In this document: piece by piece, positions 8,826-18,194 of the stretch | Layout of the letters: every line of letters begins with the position of its first letter | Numbering within the stretch: the stretch's first letter is position 1 | Source: Paenibacillus periandrae | GTDB lineage: Bacteria > Bacillota > Bacilli > Paenibacillales > NBRC-103111 | NCBI RefSeq assembly: GCF_022458865.1 | Contig: NZ_JAJNMU010000001.1 | Location: 372,001-436,000, forward strand | DNA: 64,000 nucleotides | Direction of reading: 5' to 3' | Program-made: the position numbers and the translations under genes | The notes under the pieces: generated by a model | Seen by the model: the letters and a program-made list of their open reading frames with translations, nothing else | Told to the model about the DNA's origin: nothing | Databases searched by the model: none

Positions 8826-9011
8826 CTATTTCAAAATCCCCTTCTCCTTCAACAACTTGGCAGCATGCTCCAGATAAGCATCATTTTTAAAGGTTGCATT
8901 CAAGGTCCCCAGGAATTGGTCATACTCCGTCAAAGGACGTTTTCCATGAATGAACTTAATGATTTCGTCCTTCGTAAACCGATAGTACTCCAGCTCCTTA
9001 CGTCCCGCCAT
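8826..9011 (-). CDS. Small conserved-looking protein after GH4
   Basis: A 61-residue charged protein (MAGRKELEYYRFTKDEIIKF...). AAGGAAA lies before the ATG, and the gene starts 12 bases after the GH4 stop. The terminator follows, so it is the last gene of that operon. It is largely helical by composition with an aromatic N-terminus and a lysine-rich end. I do not recognise the family. Translational signals and position make it a real gene; function unknown. Confidence 0.6.
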   Translation of the reverse strand: MAGRKELEYYRFTKDEIIKFIHGKRPLTEYDQFLGTLNATFKNDAYLEHAAKLLKEKGILK

Positions 9012-9023
9012 TTGGTAATTTCC

Positions 9024-10493
9024 TTAAGAATCCTTATATCCGACAGACAAACGCTCTTCCGTATTCACGATTACCTGCTCACCACGCAGAGCAGGAGGCA
9101 GCCAGCCGTCAGCAGACTTGCTGATCTTGTAAAACGATTCCGGCTGCGGGATATCCGGCCAGGTCGCGCCTTCACCGTTAAATTGCGGCAGCCATGGAGC
9201 CAGAGCGTCAAACATCTCATCGCACATATCCCATACCTGCTGTGTCGTACATTGCGCAGCGGTTAGAGGATCATGCAAAATAGCCAGCTTCACGAGCTCA
9301 CGGTTTCCGGTAAGAGCGGCTTCGACTGCCATCTCCTGAACGCTAATGCTCGTACGGCATGTTGCCGCACACTGCAAGGGCAGATCGCCTACCCAGGCAA
9401 CATTAATGCCATTGCGATCCACATAACAAGGGATTTCAATCGTAGAACCATCGGGCAGGTTGGTGATAAATCCTCTGTTCTCGATATTGAAATGGCCACG
9501 GTAGGTTTTGCCTGTCTCCAGTGCCTCGATAATATAGGAGCCATGCTCGTCGGAACGCTCCCCAAGCTTGATATATTCAGCTTCACCGCTCATCCATTTT
9601 GGATACATCTCGAGATATTCATCACGCTTGGAAATACAGTGGTTTAAATAACCTGCGGTTCTGCCGCCGATCCATTCGCCTTTATAAATCCACTTGTCGA
9701 TCTCTTCCTTGTTCTTGCGGTACCATGGCAAATATTCGCTTAGATGTCCATTGGATTCCGTTGAATAATAGCCGAAGCGCTTCAGTACATCAATCCGACA
9801 AGGCTCACGCTCGGACAGCTCGGGATGCTTCTCAAATGCCTCCAGCAAATAAGGCGTCATATCCCTTCCTTCATGCGTAACCTGAATGTACCAGGTTTGA
9901 TGGTTGATGCCCGCACATATAAAATCAACCTCCTCACGCGGCAGTCCAAGCGCTCTCGCGATTTGCTTATGGCCACCCTGCACACCATGACATAAGCCAA
10001 CAACGTTAATGCCGCCTGCACGCCGCAGTGCCCATGTGTTCATCGCCATCGGATTCGAGTAGTTCAGCAGCAGTGCATTGGGCGCGGTTTCACGCATATC
10101 CTTGGCAATCCCGAGCAGCACCGGTATCGTCCGTAGGGCAAAAAACACACCGCCCGGTCCAAGCGTATCACCGACACATTGATCAACGCCATATTTGAGT
10201 GGAATCTCTACATCATGATGAAACGCTTCCAAACCACCGACACGCGCCATACAAATGACGTAATCTGCACCGGCTATGGCTTCCCTTTGATTCGTCGTTT
10301 CCACAATCGTCGCAGCGAGGCTGTTCTTTCCAATTAAGTTACGGCACAGGTCTGAGACCATCCGCAGATTGTCTGCGTTAATATCCATCAGCCGAAACTC
10401 GGTATCCCTGAACTTCTCTACAGATAAAATATCCATCATTAATCTACGGGTAAAGCCAACACTTCCGGCACCAATCATAGCTACCTTCAACAT
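9024..10493 (-). CDS. GH4 family glycosidase, alpha-galactosidase (MelA)-like
   Basis: 489 residues. GH4 enzymes cleave by NAD-dependent oxidation and elimination with a divalent metal. The NAD motif GAGSVGF is at 8-14, with Asp37 after the second strand; NYSNPMAMNTW at 144-154; metal ligands are Cys168 (LCHGVQGG) and His198 (GINHQTW). ADTLG-like GDTLGPGG (109-115) and CHGVQGG resemble MelA alpha-galactosidases more than 6-phospho-glycosidases; alpha-glucuronidase or galacturonidase remain possible. The ATG at 10493 is preferred because AGGAGG precedes it. It is divergent from an AraC activator, with tandem repeats in the shared spacer. Confidence 0.9.
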   Translation of the reverse strand: MLKVAMIGAGSVGFTRRLMMDILSVEKFRDTEFRLMDINADNLRMVSDLCRNLIGKNSLAATIVETTNQREAIAGADYVICMARVGGLEAFHHDVEIPLKYGVDQCVGDTLGPGGVFFALRTIPVLLGIAKDMRETAPNALLLNYSNPMAMNTWALRRAGGINVVGLCHGVQGGHKQIARALGLPREEVDFICAGINHQTWYIQVTHEGRDMTPYLLEAFEKHPELSEREPCRIDVLKRFGYYSTESNGHLSEYLPWYRKNKEEIDKWIYKGEWIGGRTAGYLNHCISKRDEYLEMYPKWMSGEAEYIKLGERSDEHGSYIIEALETGKTYRGHFNIENRGFITNLPDGSTIEIPCYVDRNGINVAWVGDLPLQCAATCRTSISVQEMAVEAALTGNRELVKLAILHDPLTAAQCTTQQVWDMCDEMFDALAPWLPQFNGEGATWPDIPQPESFYKISKSADGWLPPALRGEQVIVNTEERLSVGYKDS

Positions 10494-10520
10494 GGTTACA
10501 TCCTCCTGATTCCTCATCAA

Positions 10521-10609
10521 TCTAATAAATTGCTTCCTTTATCTAAAATAAAGTATTATAGAAACAATGACAATGGTAATAAACTGCTTTCCATAGGTAA
10601 TATATTGCT
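10521..10609. promoter_or_regulatory. Direct-repeat operator for the AraC regulator
   Basis: GGTAATAAACTGCT (10575-10588) and GGTAATATATTGCT (10596-10609) are direct repeats 21 bp apart start to start, two helical turns. A third related copy TCTAATAAATTGCT is at 10521-10534. The spacing is characteristic of tandem AraC/XylS sites. They lie between the divergent GH4 gene and the AraC gene. Confidence 0.6.
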
Positions 10610-10655
10610 GCATAGGATTATGATTTCAGATCGATGAAAAGAGGAGACTTCGGAC

Positions 10656-11543
10656 TTGTCCAATAAATCCAATGAATCGTTTCGGCACAGCTATGGCTTT
10701 CGTTTCCGGGAAACGCCAGCTTATGAGATCGCCCAGCTGCACGGGGTCGGATGGGAACGTACAGTCAGCACGGACTACAACTGGGATGGGCTCAATCGCG
10801 GCGAAGAAGGGGCTTTTTTATTTCAATATACGTTGTCTGGCTATGGCATGATGCATATAGAGGGGCAATCCTGCCTGCTCACTCCCGAAAAAGCATTTCT
10901 GGTATGGATTCCAAGCCAGCATCGTTACTATTTCCCCCCGGAAAGTGATCACTGGGAGTATATGTTTATTATGATGCGGGGTGAGCGGCTTCGTCCCATC
11001 CTCGATGAGCTGATTTCCAAGCTCGGACATGTGTCCGACTTTTCCATAGATAGCCCTCCAATCCGGGCATTGAAAATGATATTCGAGAAAGCCCGGCAGC
11101 GACAAATTACAGATGGTTACCTAAACGCGCTATTTGCGTATCAATTTATTACTGAGCTTCACCGCAGCACGACCTTTGAGAAATCCATATCCGAGATCCC
11201 CGAAGCGATACAAAAAACCGTACATTTCATTGAGCTGCACTACGAGCAGCCCCTCAATCTGGACGAGATGGCCGAAAATGCGGGACTCTCCAAGTACCAT
11301 TTCCTCAGACAATTCACGCGTTTTATCGGACTGACACCACTGGAGTATTTAAACAAGCTGCGCATCGAAAAGGCGGCCGAGCTGCTGCGAACGACCGAAC
11401 AAACCCTGGACGAGGTTGCAGGTTCCGTCGGGTTTGCAGGGGGTAATTATTTCTCCAAGGTATTTCGGCATTGGGTAGGCATGTCACCAGGTAAATACCG
11501 TAACGAGCATGGCTTGGCTACAGACAATCTGTTTTTAAGATGA
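10656..11543 (+). CDS. AraC family transcriptional regulator with cupin sensor
   Basis: 295 residues. The N-terminal half (about 25-160) is an AraC-type sugar-binding cupin (YTLSGYGMMHIEGQSCLLTPEKAFLVWIP). The C-terminal 100 residues hold two helix-turn-helix motifs (LDEMAENAGLSKYHFLRQF and LDEVAGSVGFAGGNYFSKVF) and the signature GMSPGKYR. The start is TTG 10656, with AGGAG 9 bases upstream. Divergent placement from the GH4 gene suggests it activates that operon in response to the enzyme's substrate or product. Its 3' end overlaps the convergent diguanylate cyclase by 9 bases. Confidence 0.9.
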   Translation: MSNKSNESFRHSYGFRFRETPAYEIAQLHGVGWERTVSTDYNWDGLNRGEEGAFLFQYTLSGYGMMHIEGQSCLLTPEKAFLVWIPSQHRYYFPPESDHWEYMFIMMRGERLRPILDELISKLGHVSDFSIDSPPIRALKMIFEKARQRQITDGYLNALFAYQFITELHRSTTFEKSISEIPEAIQKTVHFIELHYEQPLNLDEMAENAGLSKYHFLRQFTRFIGLTPLEYLNKLRIEKAAELLRTTEQTLDEVAGSVGFAGGNYFSKVFRHWVGMSPGKYRNEHGLATDNLFLR

Positions 11544-13133
11544 TAATATTGTCGTCTCAGATGATTTCGTATACACTACCGTTTGATTACGTCCGTTATG
11601 CTTGGCTTGGTACAGTGCATCATCGGCATTTTTAAATAATCTTTGTATGCTCAATGTCTCGTTCGGATAGGACGCGATCCCCAAGGATAACGTAATTTTT
11701 TGACCTGTCGGACAGATGCTGCCCTCGATACAGGTTCGAATGCGTTCAGCCGTTGCATAAGCCTCTTCTTCCGTAGCATCCGGCAGCAGCATCGTGAATT
11801 CCTCACCGCCATACCGGCAGCAATAATCGTGCTCCCGCTTCTCGGACATCATGATCCCTGCTGTAAATTGAAGCACCTGGTCCCCTATCTGATGACCGTA
11901 GGTATCGTTCACTAATTTAAAATGATCCAGATCCAGCATGATTATACTGAAGCTTCTCGACTGCGCCTGCCACAACCCAAGAATGGCATCCATAGTCCTT
12001 CTATTGGTCAGCCCTGTCAGTGGATCGGTTTGCGCTTCAAAGGAAAGCTCCTCGGTTCTTTTGTTCATGATATGAAACGCCTTGGCAATGGCCGCATACA
12101 GTTCATTAGCTTCATAATTCCAGTGATCAATTTGAGGAACTTCCTTGCCCCTGCCATCAACATTATTCAGACCGGAGGCAATAAACGCAAGCCTGCTCAG
12201 TGGTTGTGATAATTTATGTGACAGCCACAGCACCAACACCAGCACGATAATTAAAAATGGTAACGAATACAAAGCCATCGATGTTATTAAACGTTTGGTG
12301 CTTTGGTCTACATATTGCTTAGGGGTCTGGGCCACAATGCCCCAGCCTGTTTCAGGGACTGTGGAATAACCGGCTAAATAACTCACACCCTTCGTATTGC
12401 TTACCTCGTCTTGACCGCTGCCTCCTGCTACTATTTTTTGTACGATAGGATTTGCGAGCACATTTTCCCCAATTCGTTCAGTGTCTGGATGATAGATAAG
12501 ATTCCCGGCTGCATCGACGACATAATAATACGAGCCGTTAGTGGCAGCCGATTGCTCTCCCAGTATTTTTTTTAGTGAATTAGGCTCTTGCAGGTAAATG
12601 GTACCGGAGATAAATCCGTTGTAGCGACCGTTCGCATCAAAAACAGGATGACTGACCAATATGATCAGTCGGTTCGTGACTGCTCTGTAAGGCTCTGACA
12701 TTAGCGGTTTCTGCAGCTCCAGCGCTTGTCTGGAAGCCTGTGATGTCAGCTTCTGTCCAATAATGTCCGAATTTCTTGGTGATATCGCACGCAACGACCC
12801 GGATTTATCTACCAACGCTACAGAATTAAACAAATTATCGGTGCTCATTAAAAAATCCAGCTGCTCTTGGGCTGCCTCATCCGAGCTGTGTTCTTTAGTA
12901 AAATATTGTGCGGATGCCATTACGGTTTGTTTCATCGATAAAATAATCGTTTGGGTTGTTCGGCTCAGCTCATCGGACCGAATTCGATTTAATTCCTGCG
13001 TCGTGCTGTATAAGGATGTTTTCTCAGCCTGATAGCCTACAAACGAATTAATCAGCAGGGTCATGAGAACGGAAAACAGCACGACACCGGATATGATAAA
13101 TGAGATTTTAAACCCCTTTTTATTTGACTTCAT
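11535..13133 (-). CDS. Membrane diguanylate cyclase with Cache sensor
   Basis: 532 residues. Membrane helix 1 is at about 11-33 and helix 2 at about 280-300, enclosing an extracellular double-Cache-like domain (YYVVDAAGNLIYHPDTERIGENV). A HAMP-like segment leads to a C-terminal GGDEF domain. The active site is GGEEF at 442-446. RxxD (433-436), exactly five residues before it, is the c-di-GMP inhibitory I-site, so this is an active, product-inhibited cyclase making c-di-GMP. ATG 13133 follows GGGGGAG. It lies 54 bases downstream of the DUF421 gene. Confidence 0.92.
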   Translation of the reverse strand: MKSNKKGFKISFIISGVVLFSVLMTLLINSFVGYQAEKTSLYSTTQELNRIRSDELSRTTQTIILSMKQTVMASAQYFTKEHSSDEAAQEQLDFLMSTDNLFNSVALVDKSGSLRAISPRNSDIIGQKLTSQASRQALELQKPLMSEPYRAVTNRLIILVSHPVFDANGRYNGFISGTIYLQEPNSLKKILGEQSAATNGSYYYVVDAAGNLIYHPDTERIGENVLANPIVQKIVAGGSGQDEVSNTKGVSYLAGYSTVPETGWGIVAQTPKQYVDQSTKRLITSMALYSLPFLIIVLVLVLWLSHKLSQPLSRLAFIASGLNNVDGRGKEVPQIDHWNYEANELYAAIAKAFHIMNKRTEELSFEAQTDPLTGLTNRRTMDAILGLWQAQSRSFSIIMLDLDHFKLVNDTYGHQIGDQVLQFTAGIMMSEKREHDYCCRYGGEEFTMLLPDATEEEAYATAERIRTCIEGSICPTGQKITLSLGIASYPNETLSIQRLFKNADDALYQAKHNGRNQTVVYTKSSETTILSS

Positions 13134-13187
13134 GCTAGCTCCCCCATGGTCTAAATTCACAACACAAGTATATAATTACATCCGCAG

Positions 13188-13868
13188 TCACTCCTTTTTC
13201 TGAATATACATGCCTTGATGCTCCGACCACTCTACATACAGAACATCCTGTAATCGCCCAGCCCCGTTCTTCCTCAGCTCATCAAGCAGCCACGGTTTCG
13301 TGCGGCCGAGTCTTGCTAATCGATCCGTTTGAATCCGTCCATTCTCAACAAGCACCATCGGAAGCATCATGGACTTTTCGGGAAGCTCCTGATCCGTCTT
13401 CGTGATGCTGTCCACCTCCGATTTTTTCAAAACCGAGATATTGCCATTCGTTTCAAATACAGCAAAAGCGACCTCGCGCACGGTAAATATATTTTGCTCC
13501 CGCAGCAGTGTATGTAATTGGTCAAAATCCAGATTGTTGCGCTTCATCGCCCGAAAATCGATTTTTCCCTGGTTAATAATAATATCGGCGCGGCCATTCA
13601 AATATTTGGACAATCCCGGGATAAACTGCACCAGCTTTTCCAGAAACAGCGACATCGCCGCCCACAGCAGCAGCGCATAGAGCAGCTCACTTAGAGTAAC
13701 GTCCTTGTCATAAAGCGTATTGCCAACAATCTCGCTTAACATCAGAGAGGAGACAAAATCGAAGGCGGTCAGTTGTGAAATTTCTTTCTTGCCGAGCAGT
13801 TTTGTAATTAGCCACAGCCCAACCATGGCCGTAACCAGCTTAACCGTTATGTAATAGATATTGTCCAT
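13188..13868 (-). CDS. DUF421 (YetF-type) membrane protein
   Basis: 226 residues. Three N-terminal membrane helices (about 4-22, 30-50, 57-80) are followed by a cytoplasmic alpha/beta domain with the family hallmarks GKKEISQLTAFDFV near residue 26, IINQGKIDFRAMKRNNLDFDQLHTLLREQNI, and VREVAFAVFETNGNISVLKK. YetF/YcaP proteins are common in spore formers and their biochemical role is unresolved. GAGAGG precedes the ATG. It may share a transcript with the diguanylate cyclase. Confidence 0.9.
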   Translation of the reverse strand: MDNIYYITVKLVTAMVGLWLITKLLGKKEISQLTAFDFVSSLMLSEIVGNTLYDKDVTLSELLYALLLWAAMSLFLEKLVQFIPGLSKYLNGRADIIINQGKIDFRAMKRNNLDFDQLHTLLREQNIFTVREVAFAVFETNGNISVLKKSEVDSITKTDQELPEKSMMLPMVLVENGRIQTDRLARLGRTKPWLLDELRKNGAGRLQDVLYVEWSEHQGMYIQKKE

Positions 13869-13968
13869 CTGTAAACATCCTCTCTATGCATCTATACACA
13901 TCTTACACCATCAGCAACACGGACGAAACCACAGGATGAACATAGAGTGGATCAAAAATATTTTATTA

Positions 13969-14027
13969 TTGACAACATAAATGATAATGATTATCATTAT
14001 TGATTATCTGATAACGTTTATCATTGT
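13969..14027 (+). promoter_or_regulatory. Promoter with Fur box
   Basis: TTGACA (13969-13974), a 17-bp spacer, then TATCAT (13992-13997). The near-perfect Fur box GATAATGATTATCATTA (13983-13999) covers the spacer and -10. A second imperfect site GATAACGTTTATCATT (14010-14025) follows. Iron-loaded Fur bound here should block RNA polymerase directly. Confidence 0.88.
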
Positions 14028-14076
14028 TGGTATTCGCTTAACATCAGTACGCAATTACACATAAAGGGAGCTGGGT

Positions 14077-14538
14077 ATGGGAATGAGTAAAATTTTGATG
14101 GTCTTCACAAGCCTTACCGGAAATACACGGGATATGGCAGACGCCATTGCCGAGGGTATTAAATCCGAGAATGTAGAGCTGGATATTAAGGAAGTCATGT
14201 ATGCATCAGGCGATGACCTGTTAAAATATGATGGTATCGCGCTGGGTGCCTACACTTGGGGAGACGGAGATTTGCCGGATGAGTTTCTCGATTTCTTTGA
14301 TGAAATGTCGGAGGTACAACTGGACGGACAAAAAGCGATTGTGTTTGGCTCCTGCGATTCTTCTTATCCAGTATTCGGCGGGGCGGTCGATCAACTCGTT
14401 GACAAGCTAAAGGAAATTGGTGCTGAGGTTGTAGCGGAAGGCTTGAAAATCGAAATGTCCCCCTCACAGAGCGAGCTTAAGCAATGCCAGGAATTCGGTG
14501 CCTCATTTGCTAAACGTTTAGTTGGAATCAAGCAGTAA
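14077..14538 (+). CDS. Flavodoxin
   Basis: 153 residues, a typical short-chain flavodoxin size. The FMN phosphate loop TSLTGNTRDMAD begins at residue 11; GAYTWGDGDLPDEF and FGSCDSSYPVFGGAVD supply the 60s and 90s FMN loops. Flavodoxins carry one or two electrons in place of ferredoxin when iron is scarce. The Fur box over the promoter fits that role exactly. GGGAG is 6 bases before the ATG. It stands alone. Confidence 0.93.
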   Translation: MGMSKILMVFTSLTGNTRDMADAIAEGIKSENVELDIKEVMYASGDDLLKYDGIALGAYTWGDGDLPDEFLDFFDEMSEVQLDGQKAIVFGSCDSSYPVFGGAVDQLVDKLKEIGAEVVAEGLKIEMSPSQSELKQCQEFGASFAKRLVGIKQ

Positions 14539-14708
14539 TCGACTGAAGCCCCCTGGCCGTTATCGATACTTATACATCGGAACCTTTAATGATCTGCTAT
14601 GTGTCCTCGTGAACCCGCCTGTCCGCGAAAGTTACCTTTAACAAGATCAGGTCGGCGGGCTCACGGAACTGTCATTGCAAAAGTGTAGCTTACTTGCGCA
14701 GGCACACT

Positions 14709-15515
14709 TTAAGTGACGATAACCGTAATTCCTTTGTCACGCAGCTTATCAATTTCGGAGGCTGGTGTTTTCCCGTCCGTAATAACGGTATGGATCTGCT
14801 CCACAATACAAATCCGAAAAAAAGCAACCTGATTGAACTTCGTATGATCGACCGCAACCACTACCTTTTGTGCATTCTCCATGATTTTTTTGACAACTCG
14901 GGCTTCTTCAATACTGGGAGTTGTTAAGCCCTGTTCCAGACTGAAGCCATTCACTCCAATAAAGGCCGTCTCGACATAAATGCCCTCCAATGACCTTTCT
15001 GCCATTTCTCCAACCAAAGCCAACGTATTCGGTCGAATATTGCCCCCAGTCAAAAATACACTCACCCCTGCCGCATGCATCAGCTCGGTTGCTATATTGA
15101 CCGCATTCGTGACGATTTTCAATCGTTGACGTTCCATGAGCAGCCGTGCCGTATGGCTTAATGTCGTTCCTGTCATGATCGCTACGGTCATTCCATCTGT
15201 AATGAGAGAAGCTGCAGCTTGAGCTATGGCTTGTTTTTCATCAATCCATTGATCCTCCTTCTCGGCAAAAGAAGGCTCGTACAGCAGCCGCTCTAAAAGG
15301 ATCGCACCGCCATGGCTTCTGGATAACAAGCCGGCGCGCTCCAGCCGCTCCAGATCCTTTCTCACGGTGACCTCCGATACTTTAAGAAGCGCACTTAGCT
15401 GGGAGACCTCTGCGCTCCTGTTAGCTTTTAAATAATCCATGATCCGTTGATGCCGCTCCAGGCTTAACAATTTACGTGAATCTGCATGGGAAGCGTTAAT
15501 AGGGTCCTCACTCAC
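14709..15515 (-). CDS. DeoR family transcriptional repressor
   Basis: 268 residues. The N-terminal DeoR winged helix is at about 20-75 (RHQRIMDYLKANRSAEVSQLSALLKVSEVTVRKDLERLERAGLL, then SRSHGGA). The C-terminal sugar-phosphate sensor fold (about 90-250) contains DGMTVAIMTGTT and FLTGG. The GTG start overlaps the preceding dehydrogenase stop by 4 bases, so translation is coupled. It is the last gene of the aldolase-kinase-dehydrogenase operon and probably represses it, the inducer being a phosphorylated intermediate. Repeats at 19090-19132 are candidate operators. Confidence 0.92.
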   Translation of the reverse strand: MSEDPINASHADSRKLLSLERHQRIMDYLKANRSAEVSQLSALLKVSEVTVRKDLERLERAGLLSRSHGGAILLERLLYEPSFAEKEDQWIDEKQAIAQAAASLITDGMTVAIMTGTTLSHTARLLMERQRLKIVTNAVNIATELMHAAGVSVFLTGGNIRPNTLALVGEMAERSLEGIYVETAFIGVNGFSLEQGLTTPSIEEARVVKKIMENAQKVVVAVDHTKFNQVAFFRICIVEQIHTVITDGKTPASEIDKLRDKGITVIVT

Positions 15516-16567
15516 ACAGGTTCACTTCCCAGGGTCAGCAGTATTTTTCCTTTAACTGCACCCGGCTGCTTGTACAGCTCAAACGCTTCGTTGATTTGCT
15601 CCAGAGGCAATATTTTATCGATCATGTCCAGGAAATTGAACTTTTGCTTACTCAAAAAATGTGCCGTAAGCTCCCACTCGTTCCCGGGAAATGGCGCACT
15701 GTAGGACATCCAGGAACCGGTTAAAGTAAATTCCTTGCGGTTCATCAGCTCAAACAGCTTGTAATCGAACGTAAGCTCCTTGGTTGGGGTACCTACGAAG
15801 CAGACCTTTGCCTTATTAGCCGCCAGCTCAAAGCTAAGACGCATGGTCACATCCGATCCCGCTGTCTCCATCACGATACCGAAGCCTGTGGCACCTACAA
15901 TAGAAGCTGCCTGTTCCTTGAAGTTTTCGCTGCGTGTATCGATCACATAATCCGCACCCAGCTTGCGGGCAAGCTCCAGACGATCATGGTTGATATCGAA
16001 TACCGTAACCGTTCGCGCTCCAAGCACCTTGGCCCACTGCAGTGTTAATAATCCGATCGTGCCTCCGCCCAGAATGGCCACGTCCTCGCCGCCTTGAAAG
16101 CTGATATGACGCAGCGCATGAAGGGCAACAGCCGATGGCTCAAAGAAAGCCGCTTCCGCATAGCTGACCGCATCATCAATCCGAACCGCATTGATCTCAG
16201 GAATAATGACGTACTCGGCCCAGCTGCCGTTCACTCGTGAACCCACGAAGGAATAATATTGGCATTGGGCAAAGTCCCCTTTGAAGCAATCCACACATTG
16301 ATGACAAGGAACCAACGGCGCTCCGGCAATCCGATCCCCGACACCAATCCGTGTTACACCTGTGCCGACCCTGGCTACGATCCCGGCGAATTCATGCCCG
16401 AGTACAATCGGATAATGATGCGCTTTGGTTCCCAGAACACGGGGCACATCGGAGCCGCAAATCCCTGTGGCCATCACTTTAACCAGAATTTCATGCGCCT
16501 GCGGCTCGGGAATCGCTATATCTTCAACACGAATATCATCTTGTCCATATAATACTGCTGCTTTCAT
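15512..16567 (-). CDS. Zinc-dependent polyol dehydrogenase (GatD-like)
   Basis: 351 residues of the medium-chain dehydrogenase family. Catalytic zinc ligands are Cys37 and His58-Glu59; structural zinc cysteines are 88, 91, 94 and 102. The Rossmann motif VAILGGGTIGLLTLQWAK is near 160-180. ICGSDVPRVLG...HYPIVLGHEFAG resembles galactitol-1-phosphate 5-dehydrogenase (GatD). It oxidises a polyol or polyol phosphate to a ketose with NAD. It lies 3 bases after the kinase stop and overlaps DeoR. Without a PTS in the operon, a free polyol substrate is equally plausible. Confidence 0.9.
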   Translation of the reverse strand: MKAAVLYGQDDIRVEDIAIPEPQAHEILVKVMATGICGSDVPRVLGTKAHHYPIVLGHEFAGIVARVGTGVTRIGVGDRIAGAPLVPCHQCVDCFKGDFAQCQYYSFVGSRVNGSWAEYVIIPEINAVRIDDAVSYAEAAFFEPSAVALHALRHISFQGGEDVAILGGGTIGLLTLQWAKVLGARTVTVFDINHDRLELARKLGADYVIDTRSENFKEQAASIVGATGFGIVMETAGSDVTMRLSFELAANKAKVCFVGTPTKELTFDYKLFELMNRKEFTLTGSWMSYSAPFPGNEWELTAHFLSKQKFNFLDMIDKILPLEQINEAFELYKQPGAVKGKILLTLGSEPV

Positions 16568-16570
16568 GCG

Positions 16571-18163
16571 TCAAGACCTCGCTTTCATTTGTGGAAACCA
16601 ATCCTTCAAGCTTGCATAAGCCGATAGGTACAGCTCGTAACCCTTTGTATACAGCTCCGTGTGTGCAGGATCGGGAGCATAAGCTCTTTGGAAACGGACT
16701 GTCCTTCGAACCGCCTCGGCAAAGTCCTTATACATGCCTGTTCCAACCCCTGCCAGCATTGCGGCTCCGAGGGTGGTTGCCGTATCGGATGCTGCGATCC
16801 GCAAGGTTTTGCCTGTAATATCTGCTTTAATCTGTGACCATAGCTGACTATTCGCCGCACCGCCCATACTATACAGCTCACCAATACCTACGCCGCCATC
16901 TTCTGCCGTTACCAAATTGTGCTGCAGCGAATATGCACAGCCCTCCATAATGGCACGAGCCATATGACCACGCGTCGTTGCATAGGAAAGTCCCAGGAAA
17001 ACACCCTTGGCATCGATATCCCAGATCGGGGAGCGCTCGCCTGCCATATAGGGCAAGAAAATAAGGCCATCACTGCCCTCGCTAATTTGTGCCGCTTCCT
17101 CATTGATCTCTCTGAACGGATCGAACACAGACTGGGGTAAAGCGCTGCCATTCTGCTCCGCTTCTGCATCGTCTTGTAGCTTATCTCCCGGATTAGATAC
17201 CTGAGATACTGCTGTAACGTCCTTCCCAAACAGCTCGCGCTGGAACCAGTTCAGGCTCCCGCCACCGACCGTACCTCCCTGAAGCAGCCATTTACCTGAA
17301 ACGACATGGAAGCCCAGGATCAGCTTGTCATTCATGATGGGCTGGCTCATCACAATGCTCATGCCACCAGCCTGCCCGCCCTGCTCCTGAGTTTCACCAT
17401 CATGAATCGCACCAACCCCCAATGTGCCGCAGGCCGCATCCAAGCCTCCAGCAACAACCGGAGTCCCGATGAGCAACCCGCTGCTCGCAGCCGCCTCCTC
17501 ATGTACCGTCCCGACGATATCACTGCATCCGTACAGCTTGGGCAGCAAATCCGGATCGATTCCCAGTTCACGACACAGCTCTATGTCCCAGGTTCCCGTT
17601 TGCATATCAAATGCATGAATACCATAGCCCTGTGAAAGATCGTGCGAAACAATCCCGGTCAGCTGGAACACGATAAAGCTGTTGCACTGCAGCACTTTAT
17701 GTGTCCTTGCGTACAGCTCAGGCTCATGCTCCTTCATCCAGAGGATTTTGCCAGTCGTATAAGAGGGTGACAGCGGATTGCCGGAAACTGCAAAAATTCG
17801 TTCCTCCCCTACGGAACGCTTCATCTGCTCACACTGACTGACTGCACGCCGGTCCATCCAGATCATACTGTTACGCAGTACCTGTCCAGTTACATCCACA
17901 GGAATCATCGACCAGCTTTGTCCGTCCACGCCGATACCTTTAACTTCATGCGGCCGGATAGCGGTTTGGGCAAACATTCGCTGCGTCCCGCGGCATACCG
18001 CCGCCCACCAATCGAGCGGATTCTGCTCCACACAATCCTTCGCCGGATATAACGTTTCATATTTTTCGGTGCATTGAAAGGCAACCTCGCCATCCGGTGA
18101 AAATGCAGCTATTTTACAGCCGGAGGTTCCAATATCGATACCAAGCAGATACTCGTTATGCAT
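16571..18163 (-). CDS. FGGY family carbohydrate kinase (xylulokinase-like)
   Basis: 530 residues. The N-terminal LLGIDIGTSGCKIAAF is the phosphate-1 motif of FGGY kinases. GVDGQSWSMIPVD and WMDRRA are typical of xylulokinase-type members; GGLDAACGTLGVGA and YSMGGAANSQLWSQIKADITG give the second domain. It phosphorylates a ketose, using ATP, in the cytoplasm. The ATG at 18163 is preferred because AAGGAAGGG lies upstream. Sitting between a class II aldolase and a polyol dehydrogenase, it likely makes the ketose phosphate that the aldolase splits. Exact sugar unknown. Confidence 0.92.
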   Translation of the reverse strand: MHNEYLLGIDIGTSGCKIAAFSPDGEVAFQCTEKYETLYPAKDCVEQNPLDWWAAVCRGTQRMFAQTAIRPHEVKGIGVDGQSWSMIPVDVTGQVLRNSMIWMDRRAVSQCEQMKRSVGEERIFAVSGNPLSPSYTTGKILWMKEHEPELYARTHKVLQCNSFIVFQLTGIVSHDLSQGYGIHAFDMQTGTWDIELCRELGIDPDLLPKLYGCSDIVGTVHEEAAASSGLLIGTPVVAGGLDAACGTLGVGAIHDGETQEQGGQAGGMSIVMSQPIMNDKLILGFHVVSGKWLLQGGTVGGGSLNWFQRELFGKDVTAVSQVSNPGDKLQDDAEAEQNGSALPQSVFDPFREINEEAAQISEGSDGLIFLPYMAGERSPIWDIDAKGVFLGLSYATTRGHMARAIMEGCAYSLQHNLVTAEDGGVGIGELYSMGGAANSQLWSQIKADITGKTLRIAASDTATTLGAAMLAGVGTGMYKDFAEAVRRTVRFQRAYAPDPAHTELYTKGYELYLSAYASLKDWFPQMKARS

Positions 18164-18194
18164 AAGGCAGTATCCCTTCCTTCTTTCTATAGCA

